Origin: Arthrobacter sp. Leaf141 | GTDB lineage: Bacteria; Actinomycetota; Actinomycetes; Actinomycetales; Micrococcaceae | Assembly: GCF_001424565.1 (NCBI RefSeq) | Contig: NZ_LMOL01000015.1 | Coordinates: 70,619 to 132,172, forward strand | Direction of reading: 5' to 3' | DNA: 61,554 nucleotides | Shown: positions 34,798-46,905 of the stretch, in pieces | Layout of the letters: every line of letters starts with the position of its first letter | Position numbering within the stretch: the first letter of the stretch is position 1 | Position numbers and translations under genes: made by a program | The notes under the pieces: model-generated | What the model saw: only the letters and a program-made list of their open reading frames with translations | What the model was told of the DNA's origin: nothing | Databases searched by the model: none

Positions 34798-36006
34798 TTA
34801 CCTGGACGGCCAGCTCCAGTGCGGCCCTTCCAGCGCGCCCCTCCCCCGGACCCGGGTTTCCCCGACGTCCTTCTCCAATTCGTGCTCCGTGACGTGCCCG
34901 CTTTCCCGCAACGCCGTGATGAGGGCAGTGGAGTGGGACACCACCAGCAGCTGCGACCGCTCAGCAGCCTGGCTGATGAGCCCGGCCAGGGCCGGCATCA
35001 GGTCACGGTGCAGGCTGGTTTCGGGTTCGTTCAGTACCATCAGTTCCGGCGGTTGCGGGGTGAGGAGCGCTGCGGTGAGCAGCAGGAACCGGAGGGTGCC
35101 GTCTGAAAGCTCCGGCGCCTTCAACGGCCGCAGCATCCCCTGCTGCCGCAGCTGGACACCGAACATCCCGTCGTTGATGCTGATCTCCAGCTTGCTGCCG
35201 GGGAAGGCCGCGTTGATCACTTTGTCCAGGAGGAAAGTGTCGCCGGTCTCCCGGATGGTCTGCAGCGCGGCCGGCAGGTCCGCGCCCGTGGGATCGAGGA
35301 CCGGCGTCCGGGTACCCACCTGCACCTGCCGGGCGGGCGCAGCAGCGTCGGTCCGGAAGTGGTCGTAGAACCGCCAGGACCGGACCGTGTTGCGGACCTG
35401 CAGCACTTCCGGGGACCGCTCCGGGTCCGCGATCTCGGTCAGGACGCTCTGGTACGGCTGCAGGGTGATGTTTTCCGGTTGCCATTCCCCGGCGGTGCCC
35501 CGGACCCGGACGGCAGCGCCGCGGCGGTCCACCAGCCAGGACGCAGGCCGGGCCAGCGGGCCCGAGAACACCACCTCCCGTTTGATGTCCGGATCGTTGG
35601 CAAACAGGGACGCCTTGGGCTTCCGGCTCCGCTCATCCATCTCGCCGGCGACCGGGACAGGGATCCCCAAATCCACGAGGTAGCCGAAGTCGTCCCCCGA
35701 GAATCCCATTCTCAGGTTGATCGGGTTCCTGCGCAGGGTCCCCTGTACGGGCACCTCGCCGCGGCGCATGGCACCGCTGACGGTTTCCGGCCCCGCCCAC
35801 AGCGTGGAGGCCAACCCGCCTTCACGCGCCAGCGACCCCACCACGTTGCCGCCGGCACCGCCTGCGCAGTCGGCGAGCAGCCGCAGCGCCCGGTACAGGG
35901 AGGACTTGCCGCTGCCGTTGGCGCCGGTGACCAGGTCCAGGCCGGTCAGGCCCAGGGACAGGTCCCGGATGGACCGGTAGTTGGCAATGGCGAGAGTCCG
36001 GATCAT
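34798..36006 (-). CDS. AAA family ATPase (RecF/OLD-like, AAA15/21 type)
   Basis: 402-residue ABC-type ATPase with the head-domain layout of OLD/RecF/SMC-like proteins. Walker A is TGANGSGKSS (residues 27-36), the signature-like motif is LSDGTLRFLLL, and Walker B is LMVLNEPETSLH, followed by the LVVSHSTALI switch. No TOPRIM nuclease or other effector domain is attached. The function is unknown; relatives act in DNA repair or phage defence, or are uncharacterised. The ATG at 36006 falls 4 bases after the inositol phosphatase stop, so it is in the ligA transcript. Confidence 0.84.
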   Translation of the reverse strand: MIRTLAIANYRSIRDLSLGLTGLDLVTGANGSGKSSLYRALRLLADCAGGAGGNVVGSLAREGGLASTLWAGPETVSGAMRRGEVPVQGTLRRNPINLRMGFSGDDFGYLVDLGIPVPVAGEMDERSRKPKASLFANDPDIKREVVFSGPLARPASWLVDRRGAAVRVRGTAGEWQPENITLQPYQSVLTEIADPERSPEVLQVRNTVRSWRFYDHFRTDAAAPARQVQVGTRTPVLDPTGADLPAALQTIRETGDTFLLDKVINAAFPGSKLEISINDGMFGVQLRQQGMLRPLKAPELSDGTLRFLLLTAALLTPQPPELMVLNEPETSLHRDLMPALAGLISQAAERSQLLVVSHSTALITALRESGHVTEHELEKDVGETRVRGRGALEGPHWSWPSR

Positions 36007-36010
36007 GGGC

Positions 36011-39817
<3,807 letters not shown>

Positions 39818-39887
39818 TGCTGCCTTTCGATGCGCGCGGTCCCCCGGCCACGGCGTTCTGGAGTCGAGGGGTAGTCTGCTACACCGC

Positions 39888-39928
39888 GGGGAAGGGCCGC
39901 AAATCCGCAGCGGCTGCGGCCCTTCCCC
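39888..39928 (-). terminator. Terminator of the EssC/kinase gene array
   Basis: Perfect 14-base arms (39888-39901 and 39915-39928) around a 13-base loop, 21 bases after the stop of the FtsK/EssC gene. It marks the end of the long minus-strand array. Confidence 0.75.
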
Positions 39929-39949
39929 CTCGTTGCCTGCCGGCCGGGC

Positions 39950-42900
39950 TCAGTCGCGGTTTTCCGGCGGCAGCGCCACCTGGATCTTGCGGGCCTTGCC
40001 GCGGCCCACCACAAACCCGCGGCCGGGGATGAACCCGTCACCCACCCGGCCCAGGGAGGTGTTCAGGAGGCTGTCACCCTCGATGTCGCCCGGGTTCAGG
40101 AGCAGGCCGCGCCGGCCCGACTTGAACGGCTGGGCGAGCTGCCAGGCCGCGGACCAGGTGGACGATTCGGACTCGCCTACCACCCACTGGTCGGCCTTGA
40201 TGGCGGCCGTCACCAGCTGCGCAACGCCGGACTCGGCGATGCTGTCCGTGAATTCGGTGAGGCCCTCGATGAAGATGGCCAGCTTGCCCGGGTTCGCGCT
40301 GGAGTGTTCCGTCAGGTCCTCCACCATGTCGGCCACGTCGTCCGGGCCCACCACTGAGCGGTTCCAGACGGGCAGCGCCGCCACGGCGGAGCGCCGGGAG
40401 CCCAGGTAGAGAATTTCGATCTCCGGGTTGGCTCGGCGGAGGGCGTAGGCAAGGGTCACCAGCGCAACGGTGCGGCCCGAGCCCGGCGGCCCTGCCACCA
40501 GCAGCGACCCCTTGGCCGTGATCCCGGCAGGCTGCAGGGTTTCGTCGTCCACGCCGATCACGGGGACCTCCGCGTCGCCGGCGGGCAGCACGTCAAGGTC
40601 CACCTGCTCGGGCAGCTGTTCGATGCCGGGTGCCGCGGCCAGGCCCTGGCGGAGCATGGCGGCGCTGAGCTTGTGCACTTCGCGTGCCTGGACCGCCAGG
40701 TTGGAGTTTCCGCCCAGCACGGCCAGCTGGACTTCCAGCCCGTCCAGGAGTCCGCGCCCGGGCGGGGACGCGGCGCTGAGGACATCCCGCGGCACGTCCA
40801 TGGACAGGTAGTCGTCCTCTGAGGACAGGCGCAGCACCAGCCGGCGCTGGATGGAGGCCAGCAGCGACGGCGGGACGGCGCTGGGCCGGTCGCCGGAGAC
40901 CACCAGGTGGATGCCCAGGGTGCGCCCGTCGGTTGCGAGCTGCAGGAAAATGTCCCACAGCGACGAGAGGCGGCTGTGTTCGTAGGATTCACGGAACGCC
41001 GACATGCCGTCCACCAGAACAAAGATCCGCTTCTCGTCCGGCCGGTTCGCGAGTTTCCGGTACTCCACGATGGTGGACGCGCGGACCTCGGCGAAGCGGG
41101 CGGAGCGCTGGTCCGCGACGTCGCGGAGCATCCGCAGCAGCCTGCCCACACGCTCCACATCGTCCCCGTTGAGGATTTCGCCAACGTGGGGCAGCTCCTC
41201 GAGCATCCGCAGCCCAGAGGAGCCGCAGTCGATGCCGTAGACGTGGACCGGACCGCCGCGGGGGGTGACGGCTGCGGCGATGGCGATGCCGCGCAGTGCC
41301 GCCGATTTACCGGACCCACCGGTGCCGTAGATGGCCATGTTGCCGTCCCGGTCCGGTTCGTAGAACACCGTGGGCTGATCCTGGCGGGACGGGTGGTCGG
41401 CCACGCCGAGGAGCAACTGCTCATCCGTCCGGGGGTTGGGCAGGAGGGAGAAGTCGTAAGTCTGGGCCAGTTCGTCCAGCCATGGCTTCCGGGGCGGGGC
41501 GATGGCCAGCGAATCGGCGGCCCGGACTATGTTGGCAGTCATCCTGGAGATGTCGTTGGGCCCGGCCGGTTCCTGCCGTTCGGGTTTCTCCGGCGCCGGC
41601 GCTTCCCAGCTGGTCCCCGACCCGAAGGCCATTTCCACAATGTCGATCTGCGGCCGCTGCGGCTTCCCGGTGGTCCAGCCGCCGGCGTAGCCGGTCTGGA
41701 AACCCTGGATCCGCCCGGGACCGGTCTTTGCGGCGCCGCGGCCCGGGATGGCGGGGTCGAAGTAGGCCGCGTCGGGGACACCCAGGATGTCGGCGGCGTC
41801 GTCCTCATCCGCCATGCGCAGGGCCACACGGAGGTTGGTGTTGGCCCGCAGGCTGTCCTTGATCACACCGGCGGGGCGCTGGGTGGCCAGGATGAGGTGC
41901 AGGCCCAGGGACCGGCCACGGGCGGCCACGTCCACCACCCCGTCCACAAACTCCGGCACCTCGCTGGCGAGCGCCGCGAATTCGTCCACGATGATGACCA
42001 GATAGGGCGGGGCCTCCGGATCGGCCTCCCGCTGCATGGCCAGCAGGTCCTTTGCCTTTTTCCGGTTGAACAGCTGCTCGCGGTGGTGGAGCTCGGCCCG
42101 CAGCGAGGTCAGGGCCCGGCGGACCAGGTGCGGGGACAGGTCGGTGACCAGCCCCACCGTGTGCGGAAGGTTGATGCAGTCGGCAAATGCGGCGCCGCCC
42201 TTGTAGTCAACAAACAGGAAACTGACCCGGTCGGGGCTGTAGGCGGCGGCCATGCCCATCACCCAGGACTGCAGGAACTCGGACTTGCCGGCGCCGGTGG
42301 TGCCGCCCACCAGGGCGTGCGGGCCCTCGTTCTTCAGGTCCAGGTAGAGGGGTTCAACACCCTTGGAGCCCACCAGGGCCCGGAGGGTGCCGTTGTCCTT
42401 GCGGTTGGCTACGGCGCTGGCGTGCACCGAGTTGTTTTCGGTCCACCGGTCTGCCACGGCCTGCGGGCTGTCCAGGAAGTCCTTGCCGATCAGGGTGGCG
42501 TAGGAAACGGCGCGGGGCAGGTCGGAGTCGTCGGTGACGGGCTTTCCCACGTCCACGACGGGCGAGAGCATACGGGCCAGCTGGCCGGCCAGCTCCGCGT
42601 CCACGCTCTCGCAGCTCACGGGGTAGGTGTGCCGGCCCAGCCGGACCTGGCCGGTGGTGGTGCCGTGGTCGCCGTCCACCACCATAAAGTCGCGGCAGGC
42701 AGCAGGCAGGGCCTGGATGTCCGTGGCAACCCACATCACGTGGACGCCGGCGTCCGGTCCGCGTTCGGCCAGCCGGGTCAGGCGGCCGCGGTCCACGGGC
42801 GCGTCGTCCTCAACAATCACCAGCACGGCAGGCAGTACCGGCGCGGGGACTTCCAGCTTGGCCGGGTCCACCTCGGGGCGCAGCTCCGGTCCGCTGCGCT

Positions 42901-44395
42901 TGGCGGCGGCTTCCCGGGCTTCGACGAGGTCCTCGAGCCGCGCCAGGAGGGAGGCGCCGCCGGCTGAGCCCGCGGCCAGGTGGTCCCCGGCGAGGGGGCT
43001 GTGGCCTGAGCCCACGTGGGGAAGCCACTGCAGCCAGTTCCAGCGTTCCCGGGACTGCGCAGAGGTGATGGCGGTGAGGACCACTTCGGCCGGTGAGTGC
43101 AGGCCCACCAGCTGGAGGACCATGCCGCGGGCAACGTCGTCTACCAGCCCGCGCGGACCGGCGACGCCCAGGGCGCCGGACGTGCGGAACTGGGACACCA
43201 CCGGCACGCCTTCGATCACCCGGAACTGCCGGAGGCTGTCCTGGATTTCGCGGGCGTACTGCGCTTCGGTGTCGTTGTTGTTGGGTTCTTCCAGCACCAG
43301 GCGCGACGGTGCGCTGCCCAGCCCGAACCTCAGGCCCAGGAACCAGGCGTGCTCCGGCCGGTGGGTCCACAGCAGCGGACCGAGTTTGTAGATGGCGTCC
43401 ACGGTGTCGCTGACCGAGGGGGCTTCCTGCAGCCGGACGGCCCGTTCCACCTTCTGGAGTTCGGTGACGTCTTCCCGGAACGCGGCCATGGCTTCCCGGA
43501 AATGCTTGAGCCCTTCCTTCTGCTGCTTCCGGCCGCGCATCTTCTGGTCCACGTAGTGGCCCACGATGAACAAGGGCATCATCAGCATAAACAGCACCGA
43601 CAGCGGGTTCCGGGTGACAGCGAAGATCACCGCGCCCATCATCAGCGGCGCGATCAGCATGATGTACGGGAACGGGTTGTCCTCAGGCCGTTTGGGCCCG
43701 GCGGGCAGGACGCGTTTGGGTTCCTCGAACCGCGGCACCACGCGCGGGGACCGGTTGAAGTCCACCAGGGGCGACGTCGGTACTGCCGCCTGGATGCGCC
43801 CCAGCGGCACCACCGTAAGGGTGGTATCCCCCAGGGTGACGGTGTCCGAGGAGTTCAGGGTGGCGCGGGTGACGGCCAGGCCGTCCATGAGCAGGCCGTT
43901 GGCGGAGTTGGTGTCCACAATCTCCACGCTTTCCCCCACGGTGATGCGGGCGTGGCGTTTGGAGGTCATGGGGTCGGTGAGGCGGACGTCCACGTCCCGG
44001 TCCCGGCCCACGTAGCTGGTGCCGGTGGGCAGCGAAAATTCGCGGCCGACGTCGGGCCCGGAAAGGACACGGAGCGTGGCGGCGGCGGGTCCGCGGCCCG
44101 CGCCGGGGACCTGGAACTGGGTGCTGACCTGCGCCAGGGACACCACCGAACCCGGCCGCAGGCCTGATTCGAGCAGGTTGTCGCTGCGGGTCAGGACATT
44201 CCCGGTCATGCCGGCGCCCACAAACGCCTCGTCGATCCGCAGGGAAAGGTTCTCCGGCGCAGGGGTTCCCTTCCTGTCGGGGTCGGCCGCCCAGAGCACA
44301 GCGGCGATGTCAGCCACCGTGGCCAGGCCGTCCACGGTGACGGCCAGGTCCTTTGTTTCCGCGGGGTCGCGGCGCAGTGTCAGCCGGATCCTCAT
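39950..44395 (-). CDS. EssC/EccC-like FtsK/SpoIIIE secretion ATPase with FHA domain
   Basis: Membrane motor of the type VII secretion ATPase family, 1481 residues. In order: an N-terminal ubiquitin/FHA-like fold (1-90), an FHA domain (about 105-198, with SYVGRDRD, SKRHARI and DTNSANG), two membrane helices (about 243-282), and three FtsK-type ATPase domains. Domain 1 is complete (Walker A GGTTGAGKS 697-705, Walker B VIIVDEF). Domain 2 keeps Walker A (GTGGSGKS 1024-1031), but its Walker B ends VDG. Domain 3 has R for K in Walker A (GPPGSGRT 1302-1309) and IEG in Walker B. The FHA domain is like EssC of Firmicutes rather than mycobacterial EccC. The ATG overlaps the upstream stop (ATGA). Confidence 0.93.
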   Translation of the reverse strand: MRIRLTLRRDPAETKDLAVTVDGLATVADIAAVLWAADPDRKGTPAPENLSLRIDEAFVGAGMTGNVLTRSDNLLESGLRPGSVVSLAQVSTQFQVPGAGRGPAAATLRVLSGPDVGREFSLPTGTSYVGRDRDVDVRLTDPMTSKRHARITVGESVEIVDTNSANGLLMDGLAVTRATLNSSDTVTLGDTTLTVVPLGRIQAAVPTSPLVDFNRSPRVVPRFEEPKRVLPAGPKRPEDNPFPYIMLIAPLMMGAVIFAVTRNPLSVLFMLMMPLFIVGHYVDQKMRGRKQQKEGLKHFREAMAAFREDVTELQKVERAVRLQEAPSVSDTVDAIYKLGPLLWTHRPEHAWFLGLRFGLGSAPSRLVLEEPNNNDTEAQYAREIQDSLRQFRVIEGVPVVSQFRTSGALGVAGPRGLVDDVARGMVLQLVGLHSPAEVVLTAITSAQSRERWNWLQWLPHVGSGHSPLAGDHLAAGSAGGASLLARLEDLVEAREAAAKRSGPELRPEVDPAKLEVPAPVLPAVLVIVEDDAPVDRGRLTRLAERGPDAGVHVMWVATDIQALPAACRDFMVVDGDHGTTTGQVRLGRHTYPVSCESVDAELAGQLARMLSPVVDVGKPVTDDSDLPRAVSYATLIGKDFLDSPQAVADRWTENNSVHASAVANRKDNGTLRALVGSKGVEPLYLDLKNEGPHALVGGTTGAGKSEFLQSWVMGMAAAYSPDRVSFLFVDYKGGAAFADCINLPHTVGLVTDLSPHLVRRALTSLRAELHHREQLFNRKKAKDLLAMQREADPEAPPYLVIIVDEFAALASEVPEFVDGVVDVAARGRSLGLHLILATQRPAGVIKDSLRANTNLRVALRMADEDDAADILGVPDAAYFDPAIPGRGAAKTGPGRIQGFQTGYAGGWTTGKPQRPQIDIVEMAFGSGTSWEAPAPEKPERQEPAGPNDISRMTANIVRAADSLAIAPPRKPWLDELAQTYDFSLLPNPRTDEQLLLGVADHPSRQDQPTVFYEPDRDGNMAIYGTGGSGKSAALRGIAIAAAVTPRGGPVHVYGIDCGSSGLRMLEELPHVGEILNGDDVERVGRLLRMLRDVADQRSARFAEVRASTIVEYRKLANRPDEKRIFVLVDGMSAFRESYEHSRLSSLWDIFLQLATDGRTLGIHLVVSGDRPSAVPPSLLASIQRRLVLRLSSEDDYLSMDVPRDVLSAASPPGRGLLDGLEVQLAVLGGNSNLAVQAREVHKLSAAMLRQGLAAAPGIEQLPEQVDLDVLPAGDAEVPVIGVDDETLQPAGITAKGSLLVAGPPGSGRTVALVTLAYALRRANPEIEILYLGSRRSAVAALPVWNRSVVGPDDVADMVEDLTEHSSANPGKLAIFIEGLTEFTDSIAESGVAQLVTAAIKADQWVVGESESSTWSAAWQLAQPFKSGRRGLLLNPGDIEGDSLLNTSLGRVGDGFIPGRGFVVGRGKARKIQVALPPENRD

Positions 44396-45096
44396 CCTTC
44401 GTCCACTCCCCTCATCTTTTCGAGCAGGTGCAGGTCATCGGCGGTGACCAGGTGCGAGGTCACGGCGTGTTCCACGAGGCGGGCGCGCCGGTTGGTGGCC
44501 AGTTTCCCGCCGCCGCCGCGCAGGCCCACCACACCCACGCGGTCCAGCTTGTCGCAGACGTTGTCGAGTTTGCGGTTGAACCGGGTCAGGGCCCAGCCCA
44601 GGGTTTTCGCTGCCGCCGCCGAGGACGGGATGGCGCTGAAGCCGGTCCCTTCGCGGCGGAGCATGGGCTCGGCCAGGGCCACGATCAGGGCTTTCTGCGA
44701 ATCCGTGAAGACCACCGGGCCGATCGTGGTGTCGCCGTTGCTGTCGTCTTCCCGGGCTTCCTGCCGGAAGGAAGGGGTTTTCAGGTGCACAGCAAACTCG
44801 TAGGTGGTGGGTCCGGCAGTGAAAATGATGTTGGTGTGGCTGAACACCAGCGGGATCCGGGCGCCCGGCGCCAGCCAGGCCTGCATGCCGCCGGAGCCGT
44901 CGGCCACGGTGGCGGAAAGCATGCTGCCCACGTTGCTGAGCCACCAGATGCCGTCGTACCGGGCCACTTGCAGGAACTGCCGGTGCAGGTACGGATTGTC
45001 GTCCACTTCCAGGTCGCCTTCACGGCCGATGTTAAAGACGTCCTCGTCTGATGGTTCGTACCATTCCCCGCAGAAATCTATTGCCAGATCCCCCAT
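44392..45096 (-). CDS. FHA-like domain protein with C-terminal winged-helix-like region
   Basis: 234-residue cytoplasmic protein of unknown function. The N-terminal half looks like an FHA domain (FNIGREGDLEVDDNPYLHRQ, then WLSNVGS). The C-terminal half is helical and DNA-binding-like (SSAAAAKTLGWALTRFNRKL, then DNVCDKLDRVGVVGLRG). The ATG at 45096 has AAGGAGG 8 bases upstream. Its stop overlaps the EssC-like gene start (ATGA), and it follows the kinase gene by 63 bases. It may read kinase output through its FHA fold and pass it to the ATPase; this is inference. Confidence 0.75.
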   Translation of the reverse strand: MGDLAIDFCGEWYEPSDEDVFNIGREGDLEVDDNPYLHRQFLQVARYDGIWWLSNVGSMLSATVADGSGGMQAWLAPGARIPLVFSHTNIIFTAGPTTYEFAVHLKTPSFRQEAREDDSNGDTTIGPVVFTDSQKALIVALAEPMLRREGTGFSAIPSSAAAAKTLGWALTRFNRKLDNVCDKLDRVGVVGLRGGGGKLATNRRARLVEHAVTSHLVTADDLHLLEKMRGVDEG

Positions 45097-45159
45097 GTCC
45101 TGTGCCTCCTTCAGGGCCAAACTTCGTGGTGTTGCCGGTGCCGTGTCATGGACTGTGCG

Positions 45160-46905
45160 TCAGGGCCCCGTGCAGGCGATGGAGGGTGCCTCCATCGGTG
45201 AAAACGCCCCGTCGGTGCGGACGATCATGACCTGGACGCAGGTCTGTCCGGAGGGGTTTGGCGTGACCTTGACGGGGGGCGCCTTGATGGACTGGAACTC
45301 CCCGCCCCCGCCACCGATGGTGTACACCTTCCACTTGTAGGTGTCCCCCGGTTTGGGTTGCGGGTTCTCCCACGTGAAGCTGGCCTGGCCGCCGGCCAGT
45401 GTTCCGGCGAGCTTTTCGACGTCGGGAACGGTGCCGTTGTCCAGGGCATCGGCGGGTGGCTTATTGGGTTCCTGGCTGGCCACGGTTTTGGGCGTCTCGG
45501 CGGCGGCGTTGGCCATGACCACGCCCACCACGACGGCGGCGGCCAGCAGCGTTCCGCCTGCGACAGCCAGCCAGACGTTGCGTTTGCCGCGTTCCGGGGC
45601 CGGCGCGGGCTCCTGCGGCGCGGTGGCCGCAGGCCGCTGGACGGTGGCGTCTTCAGGTTCCGGACCGGTACCGGCAGCAGGCGCTGCGGGCCGCAGCACC
45701 GTGGATTCGTTGTCGTCGGCTGCGCCGGCCGCAGCGGTTCCTGCGGGGTCCGCACGGAAGAGGTGCGCAGGAACCTGCGGCGCCTGGTTGGCTGCCGCTG
45801 TTGCCGCGGCGGCGGGGTGCCAGGGCGCGGCGGGTCCCGGCGTAATGCCCGACGGCGGCGCGGCGGGGGCAGGGGCGGCAGGACCGGTGAAGGCGGCCGG
45901 GTTGGCGGTGGTGGGCCGGGTGCGGGCAGGGAAGGTGGGGGCACTTCCGGTGCGTTCGGGGTCGATGCTGGCGATGCTCCGGACCCGGGTTTCCTCCACG
46001 CCGTCGTCCGGGTGGTCCTCGTCCTGGTGTGCTTCTTCCAGGACCTCGAAGGGGGTGACGGAGAGGTTGAGTTCGGCTTGGATGCGCTGCAGGGCCAGGG
46101 CGAAGGCGTGCGCCGAGGAGTAGCGCGACTGGGGAAGTTTCGCCATGGCGGTGGCAAGGGCCAGTTCCAGGGATTCCGGCACGTCGGCCCGGCCCAGGCG
46201 TGGCAGCGCCATGCTGGAGATCCGGCTGATCAGTTCCCGCTGGGAGTTGTCCGCGCCGGGCATCACAAAGGGCGACCGGCCGGCCAGCAGCGTATACAGC
46301 GTGGCGCCCAGGGCCCACACGTCCACCATAACGCCGTCCACGCCGCCATCCGCGAACTGCTCGGGCGGCGACCACGGAATGGACATGCCGGCGTCGTCAT
46401 CCGAATCGTCCGCGAGGGTGCCGGAGATGCCGAAGTCCGTCAGGGCAGGCCGGTTGTAGTCAGTCACCAGGATGTTGGCGGGTTTGATGTCGCGGTGGGC
46501 GATGCCGGCCCGGTGGGCCGTTTCGACGGCGGACGCCACCTGGATGCCAACGGCCAGGACCTCGTCCACGCTGAAGCGCTGCCGCCGGTACCGCACGTCG
46601 AGGCTGGGCCGGGAGCAGTACTCCATGGCCAGGTAGGAGTGGCCGGCCTCGGTGACCTCGGCCTCGTAGATGGTGACGATGTAGGGGTGCGAGGACAGCT
46701 GGGCCATCAGGTTGGCCTCGGACTCGAACCGCCGGCGGGCGCCTTCGGTCTTCAGGTCGGAGAGCAGCACCTTGACGGCCACCTTGCGGCGGGGCCGGTC
46801 CTGTTCGTACAGGTAAACGTCGGAGAACCCGCCGGAGCCCAGCAGGCTGACGTAGGTGAAGCCCGGGATGAGGGGCGGCGGCGCCACAGGCCGTTTGGAA
46901 CTCAA
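45160..46905 (-). CDS. Membrane Ser/Thr protein kinase (PKB2/PknB-like)
   Basis: Hanks-type kinase, 581 residues. The kinase domain (about 17-285) has the Gly loop GSGGFSDV, K45 in VAVKVL, the catalytic loop HRDIKPANI and DFG at 157-159. A 150-residue Ala/Pro-rich linker follows, then a membrane helix (about 443-467). The roughly 115-residue extracytoplasmic tail has a beta pattern like a single Fn3-type module (ASFTWENPQPKPGDTYKWKV). No PASTA repeats are present. The start is an unusual TTG overlapping the upstream stop (TTGA), supported by GAGGAG five bases before it. The kinase probably phosphorylates the FHA proteins around it. Confidence 0.93.
   Translation of the reverse strand: MSSKRPVAPPPLIPGFTYVSLLGSGGFSDVYLYEQDRPRRKVAVKVLLSDLKTEGARRRFESEANLMAQLSSHPYIVTIYEAEVTEAGHSYLAMEYCSRPSLDVRYRRQRFSVDEVLAVGIQVASAVETAHRAGIAHRDIKPANILVTDYNRPALTDFGISGTLADDSDDDAGMSIPWSPPEQFADGGVDGVMVDVWALGATLYTLLAGRSPFVMPGADNSQRELISRISSMALPRLGRADVPESLELALATAMAKLPQSRYSSAHAFALALQRIQAELNLSVTPFEVLEEAHQDEDHPDDGVEETRVRSIASIDPERTGSAPTFPARTRPTTANPAAFTGPAAPAPAAPPSGITPGPAAPWHPAAAATAAANQAPQVPAHLFRADPAGTAAAGAADDNESTVLRPAAPAAGTGPEPEDATVQRPAATAPQEPAPAPERGKRNVWLAVAGGTLLAAAVVVGVVMANAAAETPKTVASQEPNKPPADALDNGTVPDVEKLAGTLAGGQASFTWENPQPKPGDTYKWKVYTIGGGGGEFQSIKAPPVKVTPNPSGQTCVQVMIVRTDGAFSPMEAPSIACTGP

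Noticed and set aside
40907..42967. 686-codon plus-strand open frame opposite the EssC-like gene
   Set aside because: Shadow of the real gene; no recognisable domain and no sensible start region.
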